Assembly: GCA_022495995.1 (NCBI GenBank)
Contig: JAFEMH010000936.1
Coordinates: 62,001 to 126,000, forward strand
DNA length: 64,000 bases
Direction of reading: 5' to 3'
Origin: Adenophora triphylla var. japonica
Taxonomy: Eukaryota; Streptophyta; Magnoliopsida; Asterales; Campanulaceae
Shown: in pieces, positions 33,301 through 45,300 of the stretch
Position numbering within the stretch: the stretch's first letter is position 1
Layout of the letters: the number at the start of each line of letters is the position of its first letter
Translations under genes and position numbers: made by a program
Notes under the pieces: model-generated
Seen by the model: only the letters and a program-made list of their open reading frames with translations
Database searches by the model: none
Told to the model about the DNA's origin: nothing

Positions 33301-36300
33301 CTGTGAGCAACTATTATTGAGGGTTTAAATCCCGTCTTGTTTTCTATTATTCCGTTCAGTCATTCCTCTCATTATCATATAGTTTTCCTTATTTCATTGC
33401 TAGTATTTTTGGACTATTATTTTACTGATATTCTGAGTTATTTTAATTAGGTTTATTTTGGTAGTGTTCTAGAATAATCTTAGGAGTAGTATAAATAAGA
33501 AGCTAGGGTCATTGTAATCGGGGACTTTGATTTTTGATTTATGAAATATAGTTTTGCTGTGAGCAACTATTATTGAGGGTTTAAATCCCGTCTTGTTTTC
33601 TATTATTCCGTTCAGTCATTCCTCTCATTATCATATAAAACCTTTCTTTCGTTATCAGTTTCAAGTGGGACGGGGGGGGGGGGGGTAGAAATTTGGAATA
33701 AAAGGGGGGCCAGAATGAAATCACAGTAGAAATTTAACAAAAAAAATAAAGGGGGTCGAAAAAGACCATAATATTTTTAGTGTCTTCTTCCAATGTTTAG
33801 GGGTACTGAAATGACATTACTCAAAAGTGAAGGGGGTCGAGTGACCCCCATCCTTCTATGTGGCTTCACCACTTCACGAATGTTGGAAAAGTGACTTACA
33901 TTAGAAACTCTTACAGATGTGTGCACGTTTCTTGGTGCAGGTGGTTCCTCCACGACTTTGGTTAGTTTTGGTTCGATGGTTCGTGCAGTAGATCGAGGGA
34001 GAATTTCTGGAGGAGGGGCAAAAATGTCATGCCCACTAAGTTCCTTGCACTTGGCATCTGACGACTGTTTCTTATTGTTAATATCTGAATCACCAAGTGT
34101 TCCACTTAATTCACGCTGCTTTGCCACCTCGGGGAGAGAAATAGGCTTCTTTGGAGAAACATCCTCCTCAGGACTGAAGGATATCTGACTAATTCCATTT
34201 GTAACATTCTGAAAATCAGAAGATGTAGATCTAAGGGAGAAATCCACGAGGGAAATTTCTGATAAAGTTGTTTTTTGAAACATTCTACCTTCACTAAGAA
34301 CTACTACCTCCGTCCCAAAGAATATCAAATTTGTTCTTGATCAAGAGCAAATTTGAGTGTTCTTTTTTACATTCATTTTGGGATGGAATTTGTAACAATT
34401 TACCTGAACAATACGCACTGAAGTCCTGTTACTAGAATAAAAATCAGAGGTGGTGGAATCCTGTGTAGTATCTTCCCCACCAGGTGCAAATATCTTGCTT
34501 CCAGTGATCTCCTTTAGTTTATACCCGGAGCAAGGCTTCCTGGCATTAGAGGGATGAAAAATGGCAGCAAGCTTGTAAATTGGGAGACACAGAACCAACA
34601 AAATATAGGTACATGACAGCATTTCATGAACTATAATTGAGACACAGTGGAAAAAAAAAGAGCAATCAGATTCACGCACAAATATTCAACTGCCTAGTGG
34701 CAACAAGTCTTAGTTACAGAAGTATCCAAACGCTGGTGCAGTGTCGTACTAGGCAACAAGTTTGCTGAGATAGTTAAAAGACAATGGTAGCTTCAGAATC
34801 AAGCAAGCTTTATAATTTGGTGATCTAAGATTGCAATGTGCAGCTTCCCATTGGACTAACCTCAGAATTTAATGACACGTAGAAAAGACAAAATTGTCAT
34901 ATAGATATAACTGGATTTTATTTCTTTCCCTGGAATTACATAGCATTTCATAATCTATTATCAAAGACATGTTACCTTTTAAGTAAATTGTTGATAACCA
35001 GAGTCAATGGATCAACATGTTAGCTATAAATTAGCTAATAAAATATCCAATTCTAAACATTCTATGCTCTTTTTACAGAGTTGAGTCTATTACAAGTGCC
35101 TGATACATTTGAAGAATCTATGGAACAAAGTAAAAATATAATCTATTGAAATGGATATTTCAAACTGAAAGTAGTATTAGCTCCCATCAATGTAGAAAGG
35201 TTCTATGTTACGTACGAGTACTGTATATGTGAGACAATAGCAATTGAAAATTCATGCGACCGAGACGGGGAAAATACTGCCAGTTTTAACATCATTGGCA
35301 TGAACTTTGAATTAAAGTCCTTGTAACATACTTATTGCAACCTCCAGCATGGTGGCTTGCACAGGTTTGTCCATCCAGAATTGCTAAATATGAATAGCTT
35401 ATATTGTCTCCCCTATTGCCTCAATATCTCATTTGAAGTTCCCTTTCTGGTTCTCTTTAAGCACTTGCCGACCCCAAATCATTTTGGGACCAAGGCGTAG
35501 GTGGTGTTGTATTGTTTCTAAGCACTTGATGGGCTTCACACTTATTCAAAAGTTTATTAGTTGGCAAGACATTGGCTAGCAAACCAAATGATAGAGAACC
35601 AATACTTTGTACTCCATCCATTTAAAAAAAATGAATCGCACTGACCATTTTCTCCCCCACCCCCCACCCCCAAAAAAAAAAAAAAAAAATCGAGTTCCTA
35701 GTAAGGAGATTATTTTAGTGCATTTCTATGAAGTTTCAAGCAAAGCAGCGCCCATGGCCTAATGGACAAGGCGTCTGACTTCTAATCAGGCGATTGGGTT
35801 CGAGTCCCACCGGGCGTACAATATCTATTTATATTTTTTCTTTCACGATGACATATGAGGATTCATGTTAGCCGACCCAAATTATTTTGGGACTAAGGCT
35901 TTATTGTTGTTGTTGTTGTCGTTGTCATGAAGGTTCAAGCAAGTAAAACTACAACCTTAAGAAGTTTGAGTTGTCAAAGGCGACTCTTTTCTCTGGAATG
36001 GAGGTACTTTGTGTTTTGACTATTAAATACAAAAAAAGTACTTCCTCTAGCCCATTGGAAAATGACCTTTCCCAAAAGACAAGGACTTTTTTCAATCTAT
36101 TAGCCATTGAGTAATCATTATATAATTATTAACCAACATCCTAATTTACGATCTCTGGTAACCCTAATTAGGGCGGCTGGTTTCACTTTGCCGCCGCCTT
36201 GCAGTCCTCCTTTTCCGGCTAATGGCCTCGTCCTCGTCAGGCCTTGCTCCGTCTTTAGGCCATGGTCCAAGCCCGTCTGTTATTGCTCCTTCTCCGCCGC

Positions 36301-39300
36301 CTTGTTTTGGTGTGGAAGACCCGCTTCCCTCAAACCCTAACACTACACCGCCGTCTAACCCTAATTCCACGCATGCCCAGCCGTCATCTCCTACTGCTGC
36401 GAAATCATTTGCGTCTGTTGTGAAGGGAATGGCTGCTAACGTCTCAAATGCTCCGCCGCTTACTACCATTCCTAGTTTTACCCACAAAGGTGAACCTTGC
36501 TTGAAGCTTACTAAAGATTTTATTAATGTGTTAGCACAGCCTTTCAAATACACTTTAGTTGGAAAATTCTCTCATGGTCGTCCTTCAATGGAGGTTACAC
36601 GGCAACATTTTCTAAAGTTTGGCTTGAAGGCTGACTTTAAATTGGGTCATATTGATCCTAAACACATTCTCATTCAGATTGTGCATGAGGGGGATTTCAA
36701 TAGGCTTTGGGCAAAAGAACAATGGCACCTTGGGCGTTTTCCTATGCGAGCATTCCGTTGGTCACCTTCTTGGAGGCCGAATAAGGAGTCCTCTTTATTT
36801 CCTGTTTGGGTTGGATTACCCGGACTCCCAATCCACATGTTCAACAAGGTATGTCTATTTTCTATTGCTAATATATTTGGAGAGCCTCTAGCTATAGACC
36901 AAGCCACTTGCAACCTTTCAAGACCTAGTGTGGCGAAAATTCTTGTTCAAGTGGATCTTTTGAAGAAACTTCCGTCTAGAGTTTACATTGATTGCGGAGA
37001 TGATTTTTCAAGTTTTTGGCAGCCTTTAGAGTTTGATAACCTCCCAAGTTATTGTAAGCACTGCTATAAGTTAGGCCATGCTCTGAATGAGTGTTTCTAC
37101 CTTCATCCTAAGAAGCCAAACTTGAAGAATGGGACTGAAGCTAATGGAGGTAGTGTGGAGGTGCTGAATGAGGGTCACACGGCTGCAAAAGAGACTCCGG
37201 AAGAGATGAATGCTGGTGGTCTAACGAAGGGTGCCAATGTGGGAAAGAAAATGATTTATGTTGAAAAAGCTCGTCAATTGGGAATGTTGAGCCTATCAAG
37301 GGGGCGTCTCAAGAAGATAAATCTAATGGCCAGAATAATGCGAAAATTGATGGTTGTGCTCATGAGACTGAGGTTGTTAATCTCGATGGGGGGATTGTTC
37401 ATTCTAACGAGCAGTCAGCCGAAAATGATTGTGAAAATATAGATACCCATAATGAAACGGTTGACACTCAAGGTGAAGAATTGGTAGTCTTGAATGACAC
37501 AGCTATTATTGATATAAATACATGCAATGAAACTCTGGTAGCTACTGCTGCGCTTGGAGCGCAGTTGGGGGCTTTGGACATTCAAAATGGGTCTACGGCT
37601 CCTGCGTTGGAGAGCGAAGCTTTAAATCTCGTTCGGGAAAAGGTTAGACAAATTCAAGCTTCATCAGCTCCTAACTTACGTTCCTCTTCTGCTCGTACGC
37701 CAAATCCTAAATATTTTAATCCCGAATTTATAAACCCAAAATACCTAAAAGAAGCTCTTATTCTTCGGGAAAAATGCGATTCTGAACCGGAAGGCGGTCT
37801 TTCTGCTACTTCTCCTTCGGCATATCATGATGCTCGCACTTATGGGGGTTTTGTTGGAGGAGTTCATGTTGATCCGAGGGCTCCAATGGCTGATGGCGAT
37901 AATTTTGAAGACTATTACGATGAAGAAGATGGATTTCAAAAGGTTAAAGGGAAACGAGAAAAATCTGGATCGAAAGCTAAATCAAAAAACCTCAAGCCTA
38001 AAAGGCCTTGGTTTCCTAAAAGGCAATTTGATTGACCTTTTTTATTTATTTTATTTTCCGTTTTTCTTTAATTATTGTACTTTTTTATTTTTAATAAAAT
38101 TTAGGGGGCATTGCCCTTTTTGCCTAAAAAAAAAAACAACAACATCCTAATCAGTAGATATGATACATAGAATAGATTAGTATAACATGGGACGGTAGTT
38201 AACTTTAGAAAAAGGACATCCAAATAAAACATCTACAATTGAGAAAATGGATGTTTCAGATGGGACAGAGAGTGTATAAAGTCTGGGTTCTATTCTCATG
38301 AGTAGTATGATTGAAAAGGTTAAAATGGTACCAACACATCTCCATTATAGAAATGCACAAAGACAGAAGCTGTGCGTTTTCACGAATATATGTTGTCAAG
38401 TTAAGTAGAGTCAAGCCGCTATTCAATGTACTTTCAAATATAGTTCAAATAAACCAGAACATCAGCAACAAGCATAATGTGACGGCAACTGCCAAAAGAA
38501 GAATATTTGGATAAGCATAGAAGGAATGCAAACCTCCTACCAAAAAAGTTATCATAATAACTCCCATTTAACGATCAAGAGGCAGGAGAAGTTTAAAAAT
38601 TAAGGCAGATCTTAGCATCCTTGTAGTTGGTTACTATTAATAATATATTTGAGCGGACAGAAAATGTTTATATCACATGCAGAGGGTAAAGTTGAAAGGT
38701 TACTGAGATTGAAGGCACAATTTTTGGAAGTAAACTCTTCAAGAGGAAAATCCTCAAAATAATCTTACTAGTACAAAGGGAGTAACATGTAAGGTTATCA
38801 AGGTTAAAGGCATAATTCTTAAAAGTAGACTCTTTAGGTAGAATATCCCAAAATAATCTGTATATGGTGAAGTGGGAGTAATAAGTAAAGCAAGAAAAAT
38901 CTAGGTTCAGTGTTCATTCATCCAGAGGTTAATCCAAACACATTGCCAGTATCGTATTTCCAATTGTTAGCTAAGACACTGTATGATCCCATTCAACCAT
39001 AAAATCAGGTGTCTAGTACCTAAAGCAATTAGAATCTCCAGCTAATCCTATCCTTAGCTGATCTCAAGATGTATCTGTTGTGTAATTGTGGTCTATCATA
39101 GGGTACTGTCTCATACCGGTTACGGATGGCAAGTGTCAACATCCATGCAATAATCATATGTAAGCATTAAAGAAAGAAACACACAATTGTCCACCCAGTT
39201 CATCCGCCGAACGTACTACATCTGGGGGCACTAATAAGCCAAAATATTCACTATAATCACATATCTGTCGTGTTACAATAGTGAACATATTTTGACTCAC

Positions 39301-42300
39301 CAAAATAATTTTACTCTATATGCCCACACCCTAGCACAATCACCCTAGACATGCTTTCTGGCCACCCAATGAATGCCCCTAAGGGCACCCCAAGGCCGCC
39401 CCGCCTTGCCCTAGGCTCTTTTGTTTATCTCACAAACTCTCTATAGATATCCTGTTACTATTACACAAGTACACACAATATTGGCTATCAATTGGGTTAA
39501 ATAGATGCCAAAGAAAGAACGAACCCTAAACCCTATCAGGAAATCCGAAACCAGCCAAATCGGCCTAGACCACGCTTTTTCTCGCTGAGCACGACCGTGC
39601 GTTTTATTTAGCACAACCGTGTTAGAAACGCCTAAAAAAATCACCTTCAGTGACACGCCTATTTTCAGTCTTTTTCTTCCTTTTCCTCCTAGTTTTCCCA
39701 AGTTTGTTTCTATCCCAACAATCTCCCACCTAGAGATAAACCAACCGGTGATTACCTCCGTCACACTCCCACCTGAGAATGACATCCCGTTATTGTGTCC
39801 GCTACGGTTAATATTGTACCAAGTCTAATCAAATCAGATGAGTTGAAGCTGAGCATCGGTCTTCAACATAACTGTCGGTTCATCCATGCTCCGAGTCATT
39901 ACTTTCAGTGATCCTCCCTGCAAGTCCCCGTTCATCTGCATTTTTCATCCACAAAGACCGGTGATCCCACGCTAGACATGTTCTTATTTCCTCCATGTTT
40001 CACTAGCATCCCATCACACATTGTTAGTGATCCGCTCCCATATTGGTGCTTGTTGAAATCACGTTGCGCAGTCGCGAACCATCAACACCTTCCCAACATA
40101 CCTTTTCATGAGATTTCTCCCACCCGACGCTTTTGGCCTTCTCCGTCCTCCACTCCACCGGAAAAACACCTTGTTTTTCCCAAGTGGAACCAGTTGTATG
40201 TCACGCAGCCAAAGACGACCACGAATCTCAGTCATTCCACTACGCATAAAGTTCAAGTCTCTATTCCACCTTTGAATGTCTCTCTCGTATGTCACAATAT
40301 TATCCCATGCTGCCCTGCTACTGCACGAAATCTACAATGCACCGAAATGTGTACCATATCACACCGTACTACACTGAAATCTATACCGATGTATCAAATA
40401 TGCACCAAATTCTGCCCCGCACGAAATCTGCATCGTATCGTACCTCAGCACACATATTGCACACACCCAAAATTTGCCAAGCTCAGAAACTAGTCCGTTC
40501 TTTCTTTTCCAACTTCCAGAATTCCAGATTCATTGCCAAAATTCAATTCAATTGGATTTCCATGTCAAGCCAACTCCGCTCATCGTCACTGCTCCCACAA
40601 TCCTCAATAACACTAATCTGCCTAGATCCATATAAAGCCCTAATCCCGTTCAGATTTTGCAATCCTACGCCAGTTTGAATTCTGCAACCTTTGATCTCGA
40701 ATCTGATGCCCTTCCATGATTATATAACTGCAACCACCCTAATCTGAATCCCTACAGTCTCAAATTCATCCGTATCTATGAAACCTTGATCTTATTTAGT
40801 CTAAGTAACATAAACCATCTGAATATCTGCAGCCACCAATTCTGATTCTTGTTCCTGCAGCCTACATTCAATCAATTTGGACAATCCTGATCTCCGAATC
40901 AGAGCTCTGATACCAGTTGTTATGGAATTGTGGTCTATCAGAGCAGTACTGTCCCATACCAGTTACCGATGGCGAGAATCAACATCCATGCAATAATCAT
41001 ATAAAAGCATAAAAATCATATGAAAGCATTAAAGAAAGAAACACACAATTGTTTACCCAGTTCATCTGCGAAACGGACTACATCTGGGGCACTAACAATC
41101 CAGGATATTCACTAAAATCACAAATATGTCGTGTTACAATAGAGAACATATTTTGCCTCACCAAAATAATTCCACTCTATGCCCACACCTCACCCAAACA
41201 CCATATACATGCTTTCCGGCCATTCAATGAATGCCCCTGAAGGCACCCCAAGGCCGCTCCACCTTGCCCTAGACTCCCTTGTTGATCTCACAGACTCTAT
41301 AGATATTCTGTTACTATTACACAAACACTCACAATATTGGCTATCACTTGGCTTAAATAGATGTTAAAGAACAAACCATAAACCCTATCAAAGAAGGAAA
41401 CTCAAAACCAGCCAAATCGGCCCAGCCCACGATTTTTCTCGCCGAGCACGACCGAAGTATTTGGTCCAGTCCTGATTTTCTAAAATTTTGACAAAAAGCG
41501 GACAAATCCGGACCGTGAACACCCCTAGTCCATGGTTCTATCAAAGAAAAAAAAAACAATCAACAAAAAGTTCACAAAGTCTCTCCTTATGGTATACTCC
41601 CTCCGTCCCAGTAATTGCTTCACCCTTTTAGAGTAGGCACACAAATTAAGGAAATTGGTGAGTGGAGAAAATGTTGTGAGTGTAATAGTAAAATAGGAGA
41701 GAGAATGAGTGGAGGAAATAGTAAATTTGAAAAATGTTGTGAGTGTAATAGTAAAATAGGAGAGGGAATGAGTGGGTGGAATAATAGAGATTCTTTGCCA
41801 TTTTAGGAAAGGTGAAGCTTTAAACGGGACACCCGTTTTGGCAAAAAGTGAAGTTATTAATGGGACGGAGGGAGTACTTCTAAAAAAATGCAGCAAGAGT
41901 ATACTTTATCATTGATGTAAAGGGTTGCAGCGGAATTAAAGAAAATAGGTAATCGGATAGGCAATTAATCGAAACAACGATCAATTGACCAAATTCGAAT
42001 CCACGAATTAGGGTTTGGCAAGATTAACACCTAATAATAGATGAGAACCCCGAAGAACAGAAGAAATCCACCTTCAATAAGTCAAGAAAGACTCACAATT
42101 GCAAAAGCAATCAAATAAATTATCAAAATTCAACTCCCTAAAACAAAACCCCTAAAAGAGTATTTATACTAGTCTATCAATGCTGAAAACCCTAAAGAAA
42201 ACGAAATAAACGAAGTGCCAAAAATACCCCTACTTTAATTGTTCAAAACGGAAAATAAAATAAACTGTTGCGAATTCCGTCAGTTGGGCGGTCGCCCAAG

Positions 42301-45300
42301 CCTCGCTGCGCGGTCGCCCATGTAAACAGGCGTTCTTCTCTTGCGTGAATCCTCTCCTGGGCGGTCGCCCATCCTCCCTTGGGCGGTCGCCCACTTGTCC
42401 GACTCCCGGTCCTTTGTTTCTCGCGGTCCTTGCTACATCATACACCCCTTCTTTAAAATGATTCGTCCCCGAATCATGTGCTTTGAAAAAGGAACACGTC
42501 CCCGCGTGAGACTTCCTTCGGGGTCTTCTCGCCGCGCGTGTACGGGATGCCTTCTTATGAACGGATGGTTTGCTTTTCGTAGGTCCACGTGTTGCAAGCA
42601 CGAAAGAAAAGGTTTTGGAACAAACAAGGAAATAACCCCTTTCCTGTCCCCTTTACTACCGTGTGCTCCTTTAGCTTTCAATGGACAAAGAGTAAATTTG
42701 ACTCCATCCTTCATAAAACTGATTAAATTAGTCCGCCCACAATGCATCGACCCCACATCAAAATGCCATGGCCTCCCAAGCAACAACTGGCAAGCGCTCA
42801 TATCCACAATGTCACACGTAATCACATCCATATAGGTGCCAACAGAAAAAGGAATGATACACTGATGTGTTACCTTCAAAGAGCCCGTAGCATTTATCCA
42901 CCCAACAAAATAAGGAGAAGGATGGTTACGCACCTCAAGTTGAGCTTATTGACTAGACCACGTGCCACCAAGTTCTCACTGCTTCCACTATCAATAATAA
43001 TGTGTACTGCCATATCATTGACTTTGCCCGTTGTACGGAATATATCATGTCGAGCAGGATTAACCTCCTCCACGGGAGTAGGCAACAAAAGTTTACGAAC
43101 CACATACGACTCATGGTCCTCGCAGTCATCATCATCCCCATTAGGGTCGAGATAAACGACCTCATCATCACCATCCTCATGCTCCACCACATTAACATTC
43201 TTTCGAGAGAGCAACCACTAGAAATATGGCTCGCCTCCCCACATTTAAAACACTTGGTGCCATAGTTTTGGCATAAGGATTCGCGTTCTGTGACCACCGC
43301 CAGCGGAGCGGCGGGCTTCTTAGCCAAACAACACCCGAATTAGTTTGGCCGGCAACAACGGGTTTAGCACCCACACCCTGTGTTGGCTCTTTGCCACAAT
43401 CGCATTACCAACGAAGAGTAAGAACGGGTGCTCCCAAGAGTAGTAAGCCGACGTTCAACCGTGGAAGCCCGATCAATAGCCTCGTCCAAAAGTGAACGGT
43501 GTCAACTCCACCTGACATTACGAATATCAACACGAAGCCCGTAAATAAACCTAGCAATAACCGTGCATCCGACTCACACAAATCATTACGTGCGGACCAA
43601 GAGTGAAATTCGTTCGTGTAAGCACCGCGCATTTAGTACCCTGTACACACTCCAAAAATTTCCGATATAGTTTTTGTTCAAAATCAGCGGGTAAAATCGT
43701 TGCCTCAAGGCTTGTTTCATCACAGGCCACTCAGTAATCATAGGTCGATTGTTACGAATATTTTGGGTGCGTAATTGCTTCCACCAAGCAGATGCACCAC
43801 CCCTCAATTTATAAGCCACATAAGGAACTTGTCGTTCGCAGAATATTCATTAAAGCAAAATATTTTTCTACTTCCTCAAGCCAATCGAAAACTTCAATCA
43901 TATCTAATTCACCGAGAAAAGAATGGCAAATCGGCTTTAATTTTAGGGGATTGTTCATAAACGGGATTACCTCAGGCCAGTGACCACGACGATTAAAAGC
44001 CCCACGTTCGACACGTTCATCTTGTCGATCTGGCCTTTGCCCAAGATTGCCAATACCAACTTGCAAAGTCTGCAAAGCCTCTGTCAACAATCTATCCCTT
44101 TCAGCGCGTTTCGCCTCTCTTTGCTCTTCGCGTTCAATACGCTCTGCTTCGCGATGCTCCAAATCCTGTCGGAAACGGTCTAGCACAGCAGCCAAATCAC
44201 CAGGGTTTGCTTGATTGTTGGCCATCTTACTCCTTGGATCGTCCGTTATCTGATACCAACTGATGTAAAGGGTTGCAGCGGAATAAAAGAAAATAGGTAA
44301 CCGGATAGGCAATTAATCGAAACAACGATCAATTGACCCAATTCGAATCCACGAATTAGGGTTTGGCAAGATTAACACCTAATAATAGATGAGAACCCCG
44401 AAGAACAGAAGGAATCCACCTTCAATAAGTCAAGAAAGACTCACAATTGCAAAAGCAATCAAATAAATTATCAAAATTCAACTCCCTAAAACAAAACCCC
44501 TAAAAGAGTATTTATACTAGTCTATCAATGCTGAAAACCCTAAAGAAAACGAAATAAACGAAGTGCCAAAAATACCCCTACTTTAATTGTTCAAAACGGA
44601 AAATAAAATAAACTGTTGCGAATTCCGTCAGTTGGGCGGTCGCCCAAGCCTCGCTGCGCGGTCGCCCATGTAAACAGGCGTTCTTCTCTTGCGTGAATCC
44701 TCTCCTGGGCGGTCGCCCATCCTCCCTTGGGCGGTCGCCCACTTGTCCAGCCCTGGTCCTTTGTTTCTGGCGGTCCTTGCTACATCAATCATGGTACTAG
44801 TTTCCAATGCTAACAAACTTGTCAATATACTTTTTAGGAGACGAGAAAGTCTATGCAATCCTTTCACTACATGTTCTAGGCGAAATTGGGAAATCGTTCC
44901 TCAAGCTCATCTTTTATCTCTACACACCCGAGTAAGTCACTCAAATTCTAGGATCAACTCTTTTCTGTCCAAGTTCTAACCTTCATTCAACACAATATAG
45001 CCACCTGATCTTTGAGCTTTCCCCAATACATGCTTTGAGGCATGAGACAAAAAAGCCTTAAACTGGTTCATTCATTTCTTCCCAATTCAGAATTATCATC
45101 ACCCCATTTAATCCTAGACAGTGTATGTTAGCAGTCGAGCCCTAATTACACAACTATCAATAACAAACAAATGGCCAAAGAGAACACAAAAGCCCAGAGC
45201 TTGTTGTCAAATAAAATAAACTTTCATAGGTAAAAAGACTGCCTTTATACAAACTTATCGACAGCTCAACACCTTTTATTATGTGAAAGGTCCGGCATAA

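Larger units (their letters stand above)
28054..33657 (+). mobile_element. Composite Ty3/gypsy-derived LTR element, several LTRs and defective internal copies
   Basis: The whole block is flanked by GTTTC (28049-28053 and 33658-33662), so it behaves as one insertion. Order: LTR 28054-28413, gag remnant, LTR 29294-29624 (3' cut), RT/RNase H fragment, inverted LTR about 30228-30550, LTR about 30565-30922, gag remnant, LTR 31793-32152, gag remnant, LTR 33042-33381 (3' cut) and LTR 33382-33657 (5' cut). Each complete LTR is about 360 bp, starts TGATACAATATGG and ends TTATCA. TATAAATA is at 28246-28253 in the first. The primer site TTTGGTATCAG (28414-28424) fits initiator tRNA-Met. It lies in intron 4 of the DUF4057 gene, on the opposite strand. 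Confidence 0.9.
27785..33685. mobile_element. Stowaway MITE split by the composite LTR element
   Basis: The left part (27785-28053) starts CTCCTTCCGTCCCACTTTAA. The short right part (33658-33685) reads ...AAGTGGGACGG followed by a G run and TA, the complementary end. The 5.6-kb LTR element lies between, flanked by GTTTC on both sides. Confidence 0.75.
41913..44787 (-). mobile_element. Ty3/gypsy-type LTR element, deletion derivative (gag-protease only)
   Basis: LTRs 41913-42440 and 44261-44787 (TGATGTAAAGGG...TTGCTACATCA, nearly identical) and target duplication ATCAT (41908-41912, 44788-44792). The minus-strand primer site TTGGTATCAGATAAC lies next to the 44261 LTR, and the polypurine tract AAAGAAGGGGTGTA next to the 42440 end. 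TATAAATA (minus) is at 42161-42168. No reverse transcriptase, RNase H or integrase lies between protease and the polypurine tract. It is in DUF4057 intron 2, same strand as the host gene. Confidence 0.92.

Noticed and set aside
36164..36553. 129-aa minus-strand frame opposite LINE ORF1
   Set aside because: Shadow of the Ser/Pro-rich ORF1 start; it has no family signature.
39978..40678. Frames of 171 and 129 aa in the interior of the small LTR element
   Set aside because: Low-complexity His/Pro/Thr/Cys-rich frames against the element's orientation, with no gag or pol motif.
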